The position numbers and the translations under genes were made by a program. DNA of 64,000 bases from Clostridia bacterium. GTDB lineage: Bacteria > Bacillota > Clostridia > Oscillospirales > CAG-272. Shown one piece after another: positions 34,853-42,953 of the stretch. Where the stretch lies: positions 1 through 64,000 of the forward strand of contig JAGALA010000030.1 of assembly GCA_017625935.1 (NCBI GenBank). The letters are read 5' to 3'. Positions within the stretch are counted from its first letter, which is position 1. The number at the start of each line of letters is the position of its first letter. The notes beneath the pieces were generated by a model, which saw only the letters and a program-made list of their open reading frames with translations, did not search any database and was not told where the DNA came from.

Positions 34853-35793
34853 CTTTTCTCCTCCTCTCCGTCAATGAGCTTAACGAACAAGTCCTCAAGG
34901 GAAATATCAACGCCCTCCATAGCAAGTATGGGCCAGCCCTTGTCCGCAAGCGCACGGAACATCATTTTTCTAATATCAATACTGCCCGAATATTCAACGA
35001 TATAAGGGAATGCATCACCCTCGCGCGCGCCGTCCTGTGTTACGCGCGTAACGCCGTGGATGGACTTAAGCAGGTTTAGAACCTCGCGGCTCGGACCTGA
35101 AATTTTAACGCGGAAGCGGTTGCTTTGACCGAGTGCCTCGCTTAATTTCGCCGTCTTTTCGTCTGCGATAATCTTGCCCGCGTTTATAACCACGATTCTG
35201 TCGCAAACGGCTTGCACCTCGGAAAGAATATGCGTGGAGAGAATTATTGTGCGCTCCTTGGAAAGTGCGCGAAGCAAGCTTCTGATTTCAATAATCTGCT
35301 TCGGGTCAAGACCAACCGTCGGCTCGTCAAAAATAAGCACATCGGGTCCGCCGATAATGGCAGCGGCAATTCCAACCCTTTGCTTATAGCCCTTTGAAAG
35401 ATTCTTGATTAAGCGGTTTTTAACATCGGTAATTTTTACAAGCTCGCAAATTTCCGAAAGGTGCGCTGACTTGTTCATCTTACAGCCCTTTAATTCGTAA
35501 ACAAAGCAAAGATACTCCCAAACGGTCATATCGATATAAAGCGGTGGCTGCTCAGGCAAAAAGCCAATCATTTTCTTCACCTTCATCGGCTCGGAAAAAA
35601 CGTCAACTCCGCCAACGGTGACAGAACCGCTTGTCGGTGAAATATAACCCGTGATAATGTTCATCGTGGTTGATTTTCCCGCACCGTTAGGGCCGAGAAA
35701 GCCAACAATTTCTCCCTTTTTAATGGAGAAGGAAACACCGTCAAGGGCGTATTTTTTGCCAAATTTCTTGACAAGGTTATTAATCTCAATCAT
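34849..35793 (-). CDS. ABC transporter ATP-binding protein (GldA-like)
   Basis: A 314-aa nucleotide-binding subunit. Walker A GPNGAGKST near residue 37, Q-loop GFLPEQPPLY, signature LSKGYKQRVGIA, Walker B VLIFDEPTVGLDP, and switch His in ILSTHILSEV. A C-terminal regulatory domain of about 90 residues follows (VKISGPSREVLNLLKSIHGV), as in GldA/CcmA types. First gene of a five-gene operon with permease, GldG-like, DUF4340 and GH94 genes. Start placed at the ATG giving MIEINNLVKKFG; an upstream in-frame ATG at 35838 would add the 5' hairpin region and is less likely. The ribosome site is weak (GAAAGGT, distant). Confidence 0.93.
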   Translation of the reverse strand: MIEINNLVKKFGKKYALDGVSFSIKKGEIVGFLGPNGAGKSTTMNIITGYISPTSGSVTVGGVDVFSEPMKVKKMIGFLPEQPPLYIDMTVWEYLCFVYELKGCKMNKSAHLSEICELVKITDVKNRLIKNLSKGYKQRVGIAAAIIGGPDVLIFDEPTVGLDPKQIIEIRSLLRALSKERTIILSTHILSEVQAVCDRIVVINAGKIIADEKTAKLSEALGQSNRFRVKISGPSREVLNLLKSIHGVTRVTQDGAREGDAFPYIVEYSGSIDIRKMMFRALADKGWPILAMEGVDISLEDLFVKLIDGEEEKR

Positions 35794-35851
35794 AAATATG
35801 TATATACCTTTCGCGTGCGCGCGTGGGTGTGCGCACATTACTTCAAATTAA

Positions 35852-35880
35852 AGTATATCATACGCGCGCAAATAAATCAA
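35852..35880 (-). promoter_or_regulatory. Promoter of the ABC-GldG-DUF4340-GH94 operon
   Basis: On the minus strand TTGATT (35875-35880), 17-bp spacer ending in TGA, and TATACT (35852-35857). The leader carries a hairpin GTGCGC (35831-35836) with GCGCAC (35815-35820) about nine bases after the predicted start. Confidence 0.78.
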
Positions 35881-35925
35881 TAAGAATATTTTAACAAAAT
35901 AGTTTTTTACAATTTTTTAACACGG

Positions 35926-35954
35926 TTGACATATCGAAAAATTAGTGGTAAAAT
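35926..35954 (+). promoter_or_regulatory. Promoter of cysK
   Basis: TTGACA at 35926-35931, 17-bp spacer with TGG at its end (extended -10), TAAAAT at 35949-35954. No leader motif of a cysteine or SAM switch is seen. Confidence 0.85.
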
Positions 35955-35986
35955 GTAATAAATCATCTTAAAGGAGAGGGAAGCCT

Positions 35987-36901
35987 ATGATTTATAAATC
36001 GGTTGAGGAGCTTATCGGCAATACACCAATTTTGGAGCTTACGAATATTGAAAAAGAATTCGGGCTGAAAACCCGTCTTCTTGCAAAGCTTGAAGCGTTT
36101 AACCCTGCAGCGAGCGCGAAGGACAGAGTGGCAAAGGAAATTATTTTAAGCGCCGAGCGTGAGGGAAAAATAAAGAAGGGCGGCACGGTAATTGAGGCAA
36201 CGTCGGGAAATACGGGAATTGCCCTTGCTATGATAGGAGCTGCACGTGGCTATAAGGTTATAATAGTTATGCCGGACTCAATGTCGAAGGAGCGCATACA
36301 GGCAATCTCGGCGTATGGCGCTGAAATTGTTCTGACCCCGGGGTGTGAGGGAATGAACGGCGCGGTGAAAAAGGCGCGCGAAATTGCAAGCGAAACAGAA
36401 AATTCCTATCTTGCCTCACAGTTTGAAAACCCCGCAAATCCCGAAGCGCATTTTTTAACCACAGGACCCGAAATTTATGAAAACACCGAGGGGAGTGTCG
36501 ATATTTTCGTGTGTACGATAGGTACAGGCGGCACAATTTCAGGCACCTCAAAATACCTAAAGAGCAAAAAACCGAGCGTAAGGGTGTATGGTGTTGAGCC
36601 AAGCGCCTCGCCGCTTATTTCGCAAGGCAAGGCAGGCGCACATAAAATCCAAGGCATTGGCGCAAACTTTGTGCCAAGCACCTTTGACCCCAGCGTCTGT
36701 GACGAGATTATCACAGTTAGCGACGAGGATGCGTACGAATATGCAAGGCTGCTTGCAAAGCGCGAGGGGCTCTTGGTCGGCATATCCTCGGGTGCGGCTT
36801 TACGCGCGGCTGTTGAGGTTGCAAAAAAAGAGGAAAACAAAACCGTAGTTGTGCTATTTCCGGACACAGGGCTGCGTTATTTTTCATCTGACCTCTTTTG
36901 A
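35987..36901 (+). CDS. cysK: Cysteine synthase A (O-acetylserine sulfhydrylase)
   Basis: PLP enzyme forming cysteine from O-acetylserine and sulfide. It is 304 aa, the family length. Seen: IGNTPILELTNI, the PLP-lysine block FNPAASAKDRVAKEI (Lys near 43), TSGNTGIALAMIGAARGYKV, GTGGTISGTSKYLK (phosphate-binding loop), GVEPSASPLIS, HKIQGIGANFVP, GISSGAALRAA and the end FPDTGLRYFSSDLF. GGAGAGGGAAG precedes the ATG. A HAD phosphatase gene follows 58 bp later with no terminator, probably co-transcribed. Confidence 0.97.
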   Translation: MIYKSVEELIGNTPILELTNIEKEFGLKTRLLAKLEAFNPAASAKDRVAKEIILSAEREGKIKKGGTVIEATSGNTGIALAMIGAARGYKVIIVMPDSMSKERIQAISAYGAEIVLTPGCEGMNGAVKKAREIASETENSYLASQFENPANPEAHFLTTGPEIYENTEGSVDIFVCTIGTGGTISGTSKYLKSKKPSVRVYGVEPSASPLISQGKAGAHKIQGIGANFVPSTFDPSVCDEIITVSDEDAYEYARLLAKREGLLVGISSGAALRAAVEVAKKEENKTVVVLFPDTGLRYFSSDLF

Positions 36902-36959
36902 AAATCATAAAATAATCGCTGAAATATAGAAAAGCATCTCACAATTTAAGGAGAAAAAT

Positions 36960-37640
36960 ATGGCAAACAATTTAGTAATATTTGACCTTGACGGCACTCT
37001 TGCCGACACAATGGACGACCTTCATACCGCAATATCGGGTATGCTTGTCCGCCTTGGCTATCCCACGAGAACGAAAGAGGAGCTGCTCGGCTTTATAAAC
37101 AACGGTGCAAGAGAGTTTGTGCGCCGCTCACTTCCGAGCGACGTTCAAGAAAGCGAGCTTATCATTGACACCGCGGTTGGCGTTTACGATGAGGAGTACG
37201 CAAAGTGCTTCGCCGAAAAAACGCATCTGTATGAGGGAATTTACGAGGCGCTGAGTGAATTAAAGGAAGAAACAGGCTGCAAATTCGCCGTTTTATCAAA
37301 CAAACAGGACAGATTTGTAAAGGAAATTATAAGAAAGCTCTTTCCCGAAAAGTTTTTTGCGATAGTGCAAGGACAAGTTAAGGGCGTGCCAACAAAGCCC
37401 GACCCCACTGCGCTCCTTGAAATTTGCCGACTGCTCCGCACAAAAACAGAAAACTGCACACTTGTCGGTGACTCCGACGTTGATATTAAAACCGCAATTA
37501 ATGCAGAGGTCAAGGGCATTGGCGTTAGCTGGGGCTATCGCGATGCATCAGTCTTGAAGGCGGCGGGCGCATCGGTTATCGCTGAGTCCCCCGAGCAGCT
37601 TTATGACTATTTGCTTCTCAAAATCAGAGATAACATATAG
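36960..37640 (+). CDS. HAD-family phosphatase (phosphoglycolate-phosphatase-like)
   Basis: A 226-aa HAD hydrolase, subfamily IA. Motif I FDLDGTLADT (nucleophile Asp near residue 9), a helical cap (GMLVRLGYPTRTKEELLGFI), motif II VLSNK, motif III Lys in KGVPTKPDP, and motif IV VGDSDVDIKTA. This layout fits Gph/PGPase or other small-phosphate phosphatases; the substrate cannot be told. TTTAAGGAGA lies before the ATG. It lies behind cysK, and no pathway link is evident. Confidence 0.9.
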   Translation: MANNLVIFDLDGTLADTMDDLHTAISGMLVRLGYPTRTKEELLGFINNGAREFVRRSLPSDVQESELIIDTAVGVYDEEYAKCFAEKTHLYEGIYEALSELKEETGCKFAVLSNKQDRFVKEIIRKLFPEKFFAIVQGQVKGVPTKPDPTALLEICRLLRTKTENCTLVGDSDVDIKTAINAEVKGIGVSWGYRDASVLKAAGASVIAESPEQLYDYLLLKIRDNI

Positions 37641-37650
37641 AACAAAAATC

Positions 37651-37685
37651 ACCGTATGAGAGATGTCTTTCATACGGTTGTTTTT
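37651..37685 (+). terminator. Terminator after cysK-HAD
   Basis: ACCGTATGA pairs with TCATACGGT, followed by TGTTTTT. Confidence 0.8.
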
Positions 37686-37693
37686 AATGTGAA

Positions 37694-37724
37694 ATAAAAA
37701 AAGAGGAACGAAATTCGTTCCTCT
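37694..37724 (-). terminator. Terminator after rplL
   Basis: On the minus strand AGAGGAACGA pairs with TCGTTCCTCT, then a run of T residues (A run on the plus strand at 37695-37702). Confidence 0.85.
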
Positions 37725-37745
37725 AATTTTGCATGTAAAGCTAAA

Positions 37746-38117
37746 TTATTTAACTTCTGCCTTAGCGCCAGCTGCTGTAAGCTGCTTAGCGATGTCTTCA
37801 GCTGTTTCCTTAGAAACTGCTTCCTTGATTGTCTTAGGAGCGCTCTCAACGAGATCCTTAGCTTCCTTAAGACCAAGACCTGTAAGCTCTCTTACAACCT
37901 TGATAACGTTGAGCTTAGATGCACCTGCTTCAACAAGTACAACGTCAAACTCTGTCTTCTCCTCAACAGGAGCAGCTGCAACTGCAGCACCGGCAACTGC
38001 AACAGGAGCAGCGCTTACGCCGAACTCTTCCTCAACTGCCTTTACGAGGTCAGCAAGCTCGAGAATTGAAAGTGTTTTGATTTCTTCAAGAATATTAGTA
38101 ACTTTTTCGTTAGCCAT
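37746..38117 (-). CDS. rplL: 50S ribosomal protein L7/L12
   Basis: Stalk protein of the large subunit that recruits translation GTPases; 123 aa. The N-terminal dimerisation part ([20 protein letters not shown]), an Ala-rich hinge ([20 protein letters not shown]) and the conserved C-terminal domain ([20 protein letters not shown], then [19 protein letters not shown]-like) are all there. GGAGG precedes the ATG. It is followed by a terminator, not by rpoB. Confidence 0.98.
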   Translation of the reverse strand: MANEKVTNILEEIKTLSILELADLVKAVEEEFGVSAAPVAVAGAAVAAAPVEEKTEFDVVLVEAGASKLNVIKVVRELTGLGLKEAKDLVESAPKTIKEAVSKETAEDIAKQLTAAGAKAEVK

Positions 38118-38190
38118 GATAATTTATCCTCCATTAATTTAGATAATATAATTTTTTAATTTAATTTTACGTTTCTAAGCAACGTAGAGC

Positions 38191-38712
38191 TTATTCAGCA
38201 GCGATAGCCTCTGCGCCGCCGTTCTTTTGGTCGATAACAGCTTGGATAGCACGAGCAAAGCCTGAGATAGGACCTTGGATGCTGCCGAGGAATCTTGCAA
38301 GAAGAACTTCCTTTGAAGGAATGTCAGCAAGAGCCTTAACTGTGTTTGCATCAACAACCGCGTTTTCAAGGAAACCGCCCTTGATTTCAAAGGTTTCAAC
38401 CTTATCAGCGTATTCTTTAGCAATCTTTGCAGGAGCAATAGGATCGTCGTAACCGATAGCGATAGCGCTCATACCGTTAAGATTTTCCTTCATTGCCTCG
38501 TAGCCAACCTCGTCACAAGCACGGCCTATAAGAGTATTCTTAATTACCATATAGTCAACGCCGGCTTTTCTGAAGGCAGCACGCATTTTAGTATCGTTTT
38601 CAACTGTGATACCTTGGTATTGAACAAGTACACCGCTTTGAGCCTTCTTGATTTTTTCAACAAGGTCAGCAACAACGGCTTTCTTTTGTTCAAGAACTGA
38701 ATTACTTGGCAT
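38191..38712 (-). CDS. rplJ: 50S ribosomal protein L10
   Basis: Base of the ribosomal stalk, binding 23S rRNA and L7/L12 dimers; 173 aa. Seen: KKAVVADLVEKIKKAQSGVL, YQGITVENDTKMRAAFRKAG, YMVIKNTLIGRA, and a C-terminal helix ending GFARAIQAVIDQKNGG that binds L7/L12. It is preceded by an L10-type leader and its own promoter, and the rplJ-rplL unit is not linked here to rplKA or rpoBC. GGAGG lies upstream of the ATG. Confidence 0.97.
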   Translation of the reverse strand: MPSNSVLEQKKAVVADLVEKIKKAQSGVLVQYQGITVENDTKMRAAFRKAGVDYMVIKNTLIGRACDEVGYEAMKENLNGMSAIAIGYDDPIAPAKIAKEYADKVETFEIKGGFLENAVVDANTVKALADIPSKEVLLARFLGSIQGPISGFARAIQAVIDQKNGGAEAIAAE

Positions 38713-38877
38713 AATTAACCTCCTTGTTTATTTTTCGCAGGAAAAAGAAAAATCTTTTCTCGGGAAAAGACGCAAATATCCACACCGAAAAAAGATTTAT
38801 AAGCTATAAAATTATATAAATTCTTCCTCGGCAGGGAGCTAAACGCAATTACCGAAACCTGCTGTCTTTGGATTTGC
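38713..38877 (-). ncRNA. L10 leader (autoregulatory 5' UTR of rplJ-rplL)
   Basis: On the minus strand, just after the promoter, AAGACAGCAGG ... TTAGCTCCCTGCCGAGG matches the conserved kink-turn region of the L10 leader that binds L10(L12)4. It is followed by an attenuator hairpin AAATCTTTTTTCGG (38785-38798) with the arm at 38750-38763, and TTTTTCTTTTT. Excess stalk complex would favour termination, as known for this leader in Firmicutes. Confidence 0.85.
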
Positions 38878-38883
38878 CTCAAC

Positions 38884-38912
38884 ATTATAGCACGTGATGC
38901 GTGCTTTGTCAA
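38884..38912 (-). promoter_or_regulatory. Promoter of rplJ-rplL
   Basis: On the minus strand TTGACA (38907-38912), 17-bp spacer, TATAAT (38884-38889): a perfect consensus, fitting a ribosomal-protein operon. Confidence 0.9.
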
Positions 38913-38941
38913 GTGTTTTTTGAAAATTTTTGAAATACAAT

Positions 38942-39901
38942 TTATTTTGTCTTTTTAACCTGTCTTATATCCTTGCCCTGAAACATTTTTATGTTAAATT
39001 CGCCGAAAAGACGGCTTGTTATTCTGTCATGATATTTTTGGCGCAGCTCCTTTGACGAAAAGTTGGTGCTTGCAATAATAGGCAGATTTTTGTTAAGACG
39101 TGTGTTGATGATATTATAAAGGCACGAAACGCTAAAGGCACTTATGTTTTCCGCGCCCAAATCGTCAATTATGAGTAGGTCGCAGTCAAGATATTTTGTA
39201 GAAACGGGCTCCTCGCCGCCAAAGCGGTCAAGGAAGCGGTCGCTCTCAAAATCAAAGAACACGTTTTGCGCGCACTCAAAAACGACGTTGTGCCCGCTTT
39301 CGATAAGTGCTTTTGCAATTGCTGTTGAAATATGCGTCTTACCAAGTCCCGTGCCGCCAACAAGGAGCACGTTTTCCTTAATTTTATCAAAATTCTTAAC
39401 GTAGTTTACCGCGTAATTATAAAGCTCCTTCATTTCCTCGCAGTTTTCGTAAAGGTCAACGGAAAAGGTTTCAAAGCTTTGTGTTTTAACAAGTGATGAA
39501 ATGCCCGATTGCTTAAACTGCTCCTCGATAATTCTTGTTTTGTAGCAGGAGCACATCTTGCCGTTATACGCACCGTAGTCTTGGCAAATTGGGCAATCGT
39601 ATTTTAGGTCGGTGTAGTCCTCAGCGTAGCCTGTCGACAAAAGCAGCTCTGCGCGCGCTCTTTGCAATTCAAGGTTTCTTTCTTTAAGCGCATTTAGGCG
39701 CTCGCTAAGACCTTCCTTACCGCCCATTGCGCACGCCATAGCGTTAACGCCTGTCTTTGAAAGCTCCTTGTCGATTTTTTCAAGCTCGGGAAGCGCGGAG
39801 TAAGCCTCGTTTAAGCGCGCTTGTCTTTGGCTCTCGTTTTTTAAGCGCTTTGCCTCAAACTCTTCATTTACTATATTAATACATTTTCTTGAATAGCTCA
39901 T
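38942..39901 (-). CDS. DnaC/DnaI-like helicase-loader ATPase
   Basis: A 319-aa AAA+ protein that would load the replicative helicase. An N-terminal helical region contains a cysteine cluster YDCPICQDYG ... MCSCYKTR (about residues 102-120) like the zinc-binding part of DnaI. The AAA+ core has Walker A VGGTGLGKTH near 184, Walker B LLIIDDLGAE, sensor STNFSSKEL and Arg-finger RITSRLFG. It overlaps the end of the DnaD-like gene by four bases (ATGA). Pairing DnaD-like and DnaI-like genes is the usual Firmicute primosome arrangement. Confidence 0.92.
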   Translation of the reverse strand: MSYSRKCINIVNEEFEAKRLKNESQRQARLNEAYSALPELEKIDKELSKTGVNAMACAMGGKEGLSERLNALKERNLELQRARAELLLSTGYAEDYTDLKYDCPICQDYGAYNGKMCSCYKTRIIEEQFKQSGISSLVKTQSFETFSVDLYENCEEMKELYNYAVNYVKNFDKIKENVLLVGGTGLGKTHISTAIAKALIESGHNVVFECAQNVFFDFESDRFLDRFGGEEPVSTKYLDCDLLIIDDLGAENISAFSVSCLYNIINTRLNKNLPIIASTNFSSKELRQKYHDRITSRLFGEFNIKMFQGKDIRQVKKTK

Positions 39902-40848
39902 TCCTTACTCCTTTCCTTTATTCTTTCACTTGAACGCTTGAGCGCCGCCTCGAAAAATTCGTCGGTGTCAAACGATGACATCGTAGTCTTGGATTTATAG
40001 CTTGCGAGTGATTTTTCCGCATCCTCAACCGTTTTTATACCTTGTGTGTGCCAGTTTTCGAGAATTTTGCCTATATAGCTCCAGCTTGTGCCCTTGCCGT
40101 TGTCAATGGAAATTTCGTACGCGCGCTTCACCAAATCAAAGCTGTGCTTAAGCTCCACCCACTTGTCAAAATAGGTGCGCTCGCGCTTTGTAAACTCGCG
40201 GTAGCCAACACCGAAAAGCTTCCTTATTTTATATTCAAAGGAGCGCTTGTTCTTTCTTGCCGCCAAGTGAGCTTCAAGCTTTTCGTATGTGTCAACGCCC
40301 TCGTCGTAGAGGATTTTTGATGTTTTTCTTATGTAAGCCCAGCTTGCCCTGTCGCTCTCACAGCAATGCTGAAGGAGCATAAGTATATATTCGTCGCTGA
40401 AGCCGTAAAATTCCTTAATTTCAAGGAGTGAATTGAAGTCGGTCGGTGTAAAATCCTTGCCAAGCACGCCCATTGCACAGTCCGCAAGCATCTTGAAATC
40501 GGGATTTTTATCAACCATTCTTAAAATCTGCTCACCCGTGTAGGACGGTGCTTCGTTTGTTTTCGCTGAGGCAGCCGAAACCGCCGAGGCAGTCGGCTCA
40601 ACCGCACCCTCAATTGACAAAACTCCCGCACCCTGCCAGAATTTCAGCGCACCGCTTACCTCGTTTAAGGTCAAGTCAAGCCTCTCGGCAAGGAGCGGTA
40701 ATGCCATTTCAAAATCGTTAAAATGGCTTGAAAACGCGAAAATGCCGATAATGACCTTCATTTCAGCTTCGCCCGCCTCGTTAAGATGAAGGGCAACAGT
40801 ATCGGGCAAATTGATAATTCCGCCGCTATATTTAACTGTAATTTTCAT
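39898..40848 (-). CDS. DnaD/DnaB-like primosome protein
   Basis: A 316-aa protein. The N-terminal winged helix (AEMKVIIGIFAFSSHFNDFE, LDLTLNEVSGALKFWQGAGVL) is followed by two DnaD-type helical domains: LLEIKEFYGFSDEYILMLLQ with YIRKTSKILYDEGVDTYEKL, and VELKHSFDLVKRAYEISIDN with SYIGKILENWHTQGIKTVED. The YxxxILxxWxxxGIxTxE signature occurs in both. It acts in replication restart or initiation with the helicase loader encoded next to it. It starts one base after the tsaD stop codon. Confidence 0.9.
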   Translation of the reverse strand: MKITVKYSGGIINLPDTVALHLNEAGEAEMKVIIGIFAFSSHFNDFEMALPLLAERLDLTLNEVSGALKFWQGAGVLSIEGAVEPTASAVSAASAKTNEAPSYTGEQILRMVDKNPDFKMLADCAMGVLGKDFTPTDFNSLLEIKEFYGFSDEYILMLLQHCCESDRASWAYIRKTSKILYDEGVDTYEKLEAHLAARKNKRSFEYKIRKLFGVGYREFTKRERTYFDKWVELKHSFDLVKRAYEISIDNGKGTSWSYIGKILENWHTQGIKTVEDAEKSLASYKSKTTMSSFDTDEFFEAALKRSSERIKERSKE

Positions 40849-40849
40849 A

Positions 40850-41851
40850 TCAGCTTGGGTAGGCGTTTAAGTCCTCGCCCGCTCTCCTTCCGTCAAGAAA
40901 TTCATAGTAGCCCTGCGCGCCAATCATCGCGGCGTTATCTCCGCAAAGAGAAAGCTCGGGCACGAAAAGCTCCGCACCGAGTGAGTCGCAAAGCGATTTT
41001 AGCTCGCGACGTATATGTGAGTTTGCGCTAACGCCGCCTGCCACAACAACCTTTTTGTAGCCGCTCTCCTTTATTGCGCGCGCAACCTTATCGCGAATTG
41101 ATTCCGTTATAGTGTAGGTAAGGGAGGCGCAAACATCATCGCGCGAAATCTCCTCGCCCTTTTGATTTTTCGTGTTCAGATAATTTATAACCGCGGTTTT
41201 AAGTCCGCTGAAGGAAAAGTCAAGCGTTTCCTTGTTAATAGACGGGGACGGGAACACAACCGCGTGCTTGTTTCCTCTCGTTGCAAGCTCGTCAACCGCC
41301 TTGCCACCGGGATAGGGAAGACCCATAACCCTGCCAACCTTGTCAAAGCATTCACCGATGGCGTCGTCACGCGTTGAGGCGATTTCCTCAAAGGACGTGT
41401 ACGATTTTATATCAAAAAACGATGTATGGCCGCCCGAAATTACGAAAGCCAAAAACGGAGGCTCAAGCTTTTTATGCGTTAAATAGTTTGCGGCAACATG
41501 ACCTCTTATGTGGTCAACGGGCACGAGCGGAATTCCGTTTGCAAACGCAAGTGATTTTGCAAAGTTCACCGCCACCAAAAGCGCACCGATAAGCCCGGGG
41601 CCGTTTGTAACTGCGATTAGATCAATATCCTTTATTGTAACGCCCGCCGTATCAAGCGCTTCGTATGTAATTTTAGAAATTGCCTCTATGTGCGCGCGGC
41701 TTGCAATCTCGGGTACGACTCCACCGTAAAGTGATTGAATATCAACAGAGGAGGCAATAATATTCGATTTTATTTCGCGCCGACCGTTGCCCATTTCCAA
41801 AACGGCAGCGGCGGTTTCGTCGCACGATGATTCAAAACTTAAAACGTACAT
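40850..41851 (-). CDS. tsaD: tRNA N6-adenosine threonylcarbamoyltransferase
   Basis: Catalyses the last step of t6A37 formation on ANN-decoding tRNAs, with TsaB and TsaE. It is 333 aa. Seen: SFESSCDETAAAVLE at the N terminus, GVVPEIASRAHIEAI, the metal motif VDHIRGHVAANYL (His near 110 and 114), FVISGGHTSFFDI, GKAVDELATRGN, FSFSGLKTAVIN, VAGGVSANSHIR, and CGDNAAMIGAQGYYEF. GGAGGG precedes the ATG. It is part of a tight operon with rimI and DNA-replication genes; tsaB and tsaE are not in the window. Confidence 0.98.
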   Translation of the reverse strand: MYVLSFESSCDETAAAVLEMGNGRREIKSNIIASSVDIQSLYGGVVPEIASRAHIEAISKITYEALDTAGVTIKDIDLIAVTNGPGLIGALLVAVNFAKSLAFANGIPLVPVDHIRGHVAANYLTHKKLEPPFLAFVISGGHTSFFDIKSYTSFEEIASTRDDAIGECFDKVGRVMGLPYPGGKAVDELATRGNKHAVVFPSPSINKETLDFSFSGLKTAVINYLNTKNQKGEEISRDDVCASLTYTITESIRDKVARAIKESGYKKVVVAGGVSANSHIRRELKSLCDSLGAELFVPELSLCGDNAAMIGAQGYYEFLDGRRAGEDLNAYPS

Positions 41852-41940
41852 AAATTATCCCTCCAAATTATTCGGCACTGATTAGATGTCGTTGATTTTA
41901 TTAGCAAAAAAGTCAACCCTGTGTCGCTTTTTTGACAAAA

Positions 41941-42381
41941 TTAGAGCATTAAGCTCATTAAAAGTGCATTTTCCGTCGGCTTTGAGTAGTGGTTTTTGGA
42001 AACACCCACCTCCAAAAAGCCGAATTTTTTATAAAGCCCTATCGCGGGTATGTTTGACTCCCTTACCTCAAGGTAAACGCTCCCCACGCCCTTTTCCTTT
42101 ATGTAGCTTAAAAAATGTGTGATTATTTGCGAGCCAATGCCACGTCCACGTGCGGAATTTGTCACCGCCACGTTTACAATTTGGCATTCGTCCAAAATCA
42201 CCGTAAAGCTGATATAGCCAACAACTAAGTCTCCGTCGCGTGCAACCAAAAAGTGCCAAATAGGACTTTCGATGTAGCTTAAAATATCGTCCTCGCTAAA
42301 CGGCACGGAAAAGCATTCCTTTTCTATTTGGGCGACACGCGGTGCGTCATTTTTTGTGATTTCACCTATTGAAACGGTCAT
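41941..42381 (-). CDS. rimI: Ribosomal protein S18-alanine N-acetyltransferase (GNAT)
   Basis: A 146-aa GNAT acetyltransferase. Seen: IEKECFSVPFSEDDILSYIE, VGYISFTVILDECQIVNVAV, the acetyl-CoA loop NSARGRGIGSQIITHFL, VYLEVRESNIPAIGLYKKFG and FLEVGVSKNHY, all typical of RimI, usually encoded next to tsaD as here. The ATG lies one base after the stop of the deaminase gene, giving coupled translation; an in-frame TTG at 42393 is the less likely start. Confidence 0.92.
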   Translation of the reverse strand: MTVSIGEITKNDAPRVAQIEKECFSVPFSEDDILSYIESPIWHFLVARDGDLVVGYISFTVILDECQIVNVAVTNSARGRGIGSQIITHFLSYIKEKGVGSVYLEVRESNIPAIGLYKKFGFLEVGVSKNHYSKPTENALLMSLML

Positions 42382-42382
42382 A

Positions 42383-42871
42383 TCAGTAGCCAAACTTACC
42401 GCTTAGGCTGTCGTCGTCCTTGATCCAGTCGCCAACCAAAATTTCCGTGTAGTCCTCGTCTGTGTTTCGGATAATAACCTTGGCAATGCCCGCGTTTATA
42501 ATTTGGCGCTTGCACATCATACAGCTATTCATTCCGCCAATTACTGCGCCTGTTTTTGGATCGGTGCAGCACATATAAAGCGTAGCACCGAGCATTTGCT
42601 CACGTGATGCGGCAATAATGGCATTCGCCTCCGCGTGCACGCTTCTGCAAAGCTCATAACGTTCACCCTTCGGAATACCGAGTGAATCGCGGTAGCAGGA
42701 GCCGATTTCGTTGCAATTGAGGCGTCCTCTCGGCGCGCCGTTGTATCCTGTAGAAACGATGACGTCGTTTTTTACGATAATTGCACCAAAGCGGCGGCGA
42801 AGACAGGTGCTTCTTTCAGATACCGTCTCGGCAATATCAAGATAGTAGTTATGCTTAGAAACTCTTTCCAT
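42383..42871 (-). CDS. dCMP deaminase family protein (ComEB-like)
   Basis: A 162-aa zinc deaminase converting dCMP to dUMP for dTTP supply. Zinc and catalytic residues: CRSVHAEANAIIAA (His, Glu) and MNSCMMCKRQIINAG (Cys-x-x-Cys). Also RSTCLRRRFGAIIVKNDVIV and STGYNGAPRGRLNC, typical of the ComE operon protein 2 group. GAGGGAGA precedes the ATG. It heads the operon deaminase-rimI-tsaD-dnaD-dnaI. The leader holds a hairpin GAGG-gcaa-CCTC just upstream. Confidence 0.93.
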   Translation of the reverse strand: MERVSKHNYYLDIAETVSERSTCLRRRFGAIIVKNDVIVSTGYNGAPRGRLNCNEIGSCYRDSLGIPKGERYELCRSVHAEANAIIAASREQMLGATLYMCCTDPKTGAVIGGMNSCMMCKRQIINAGIAKVIIRNTDEDYTEILVGDWIKDDDSLSGKFGY

Positions 42872-42953
42872 AGCTTTATCTCCCTCTGCGAGGTTGCCCT
42901 CGTATAATTAATCTTAAAATACCGCACCCTGTGTGCGTAATTTGATAAATTTC

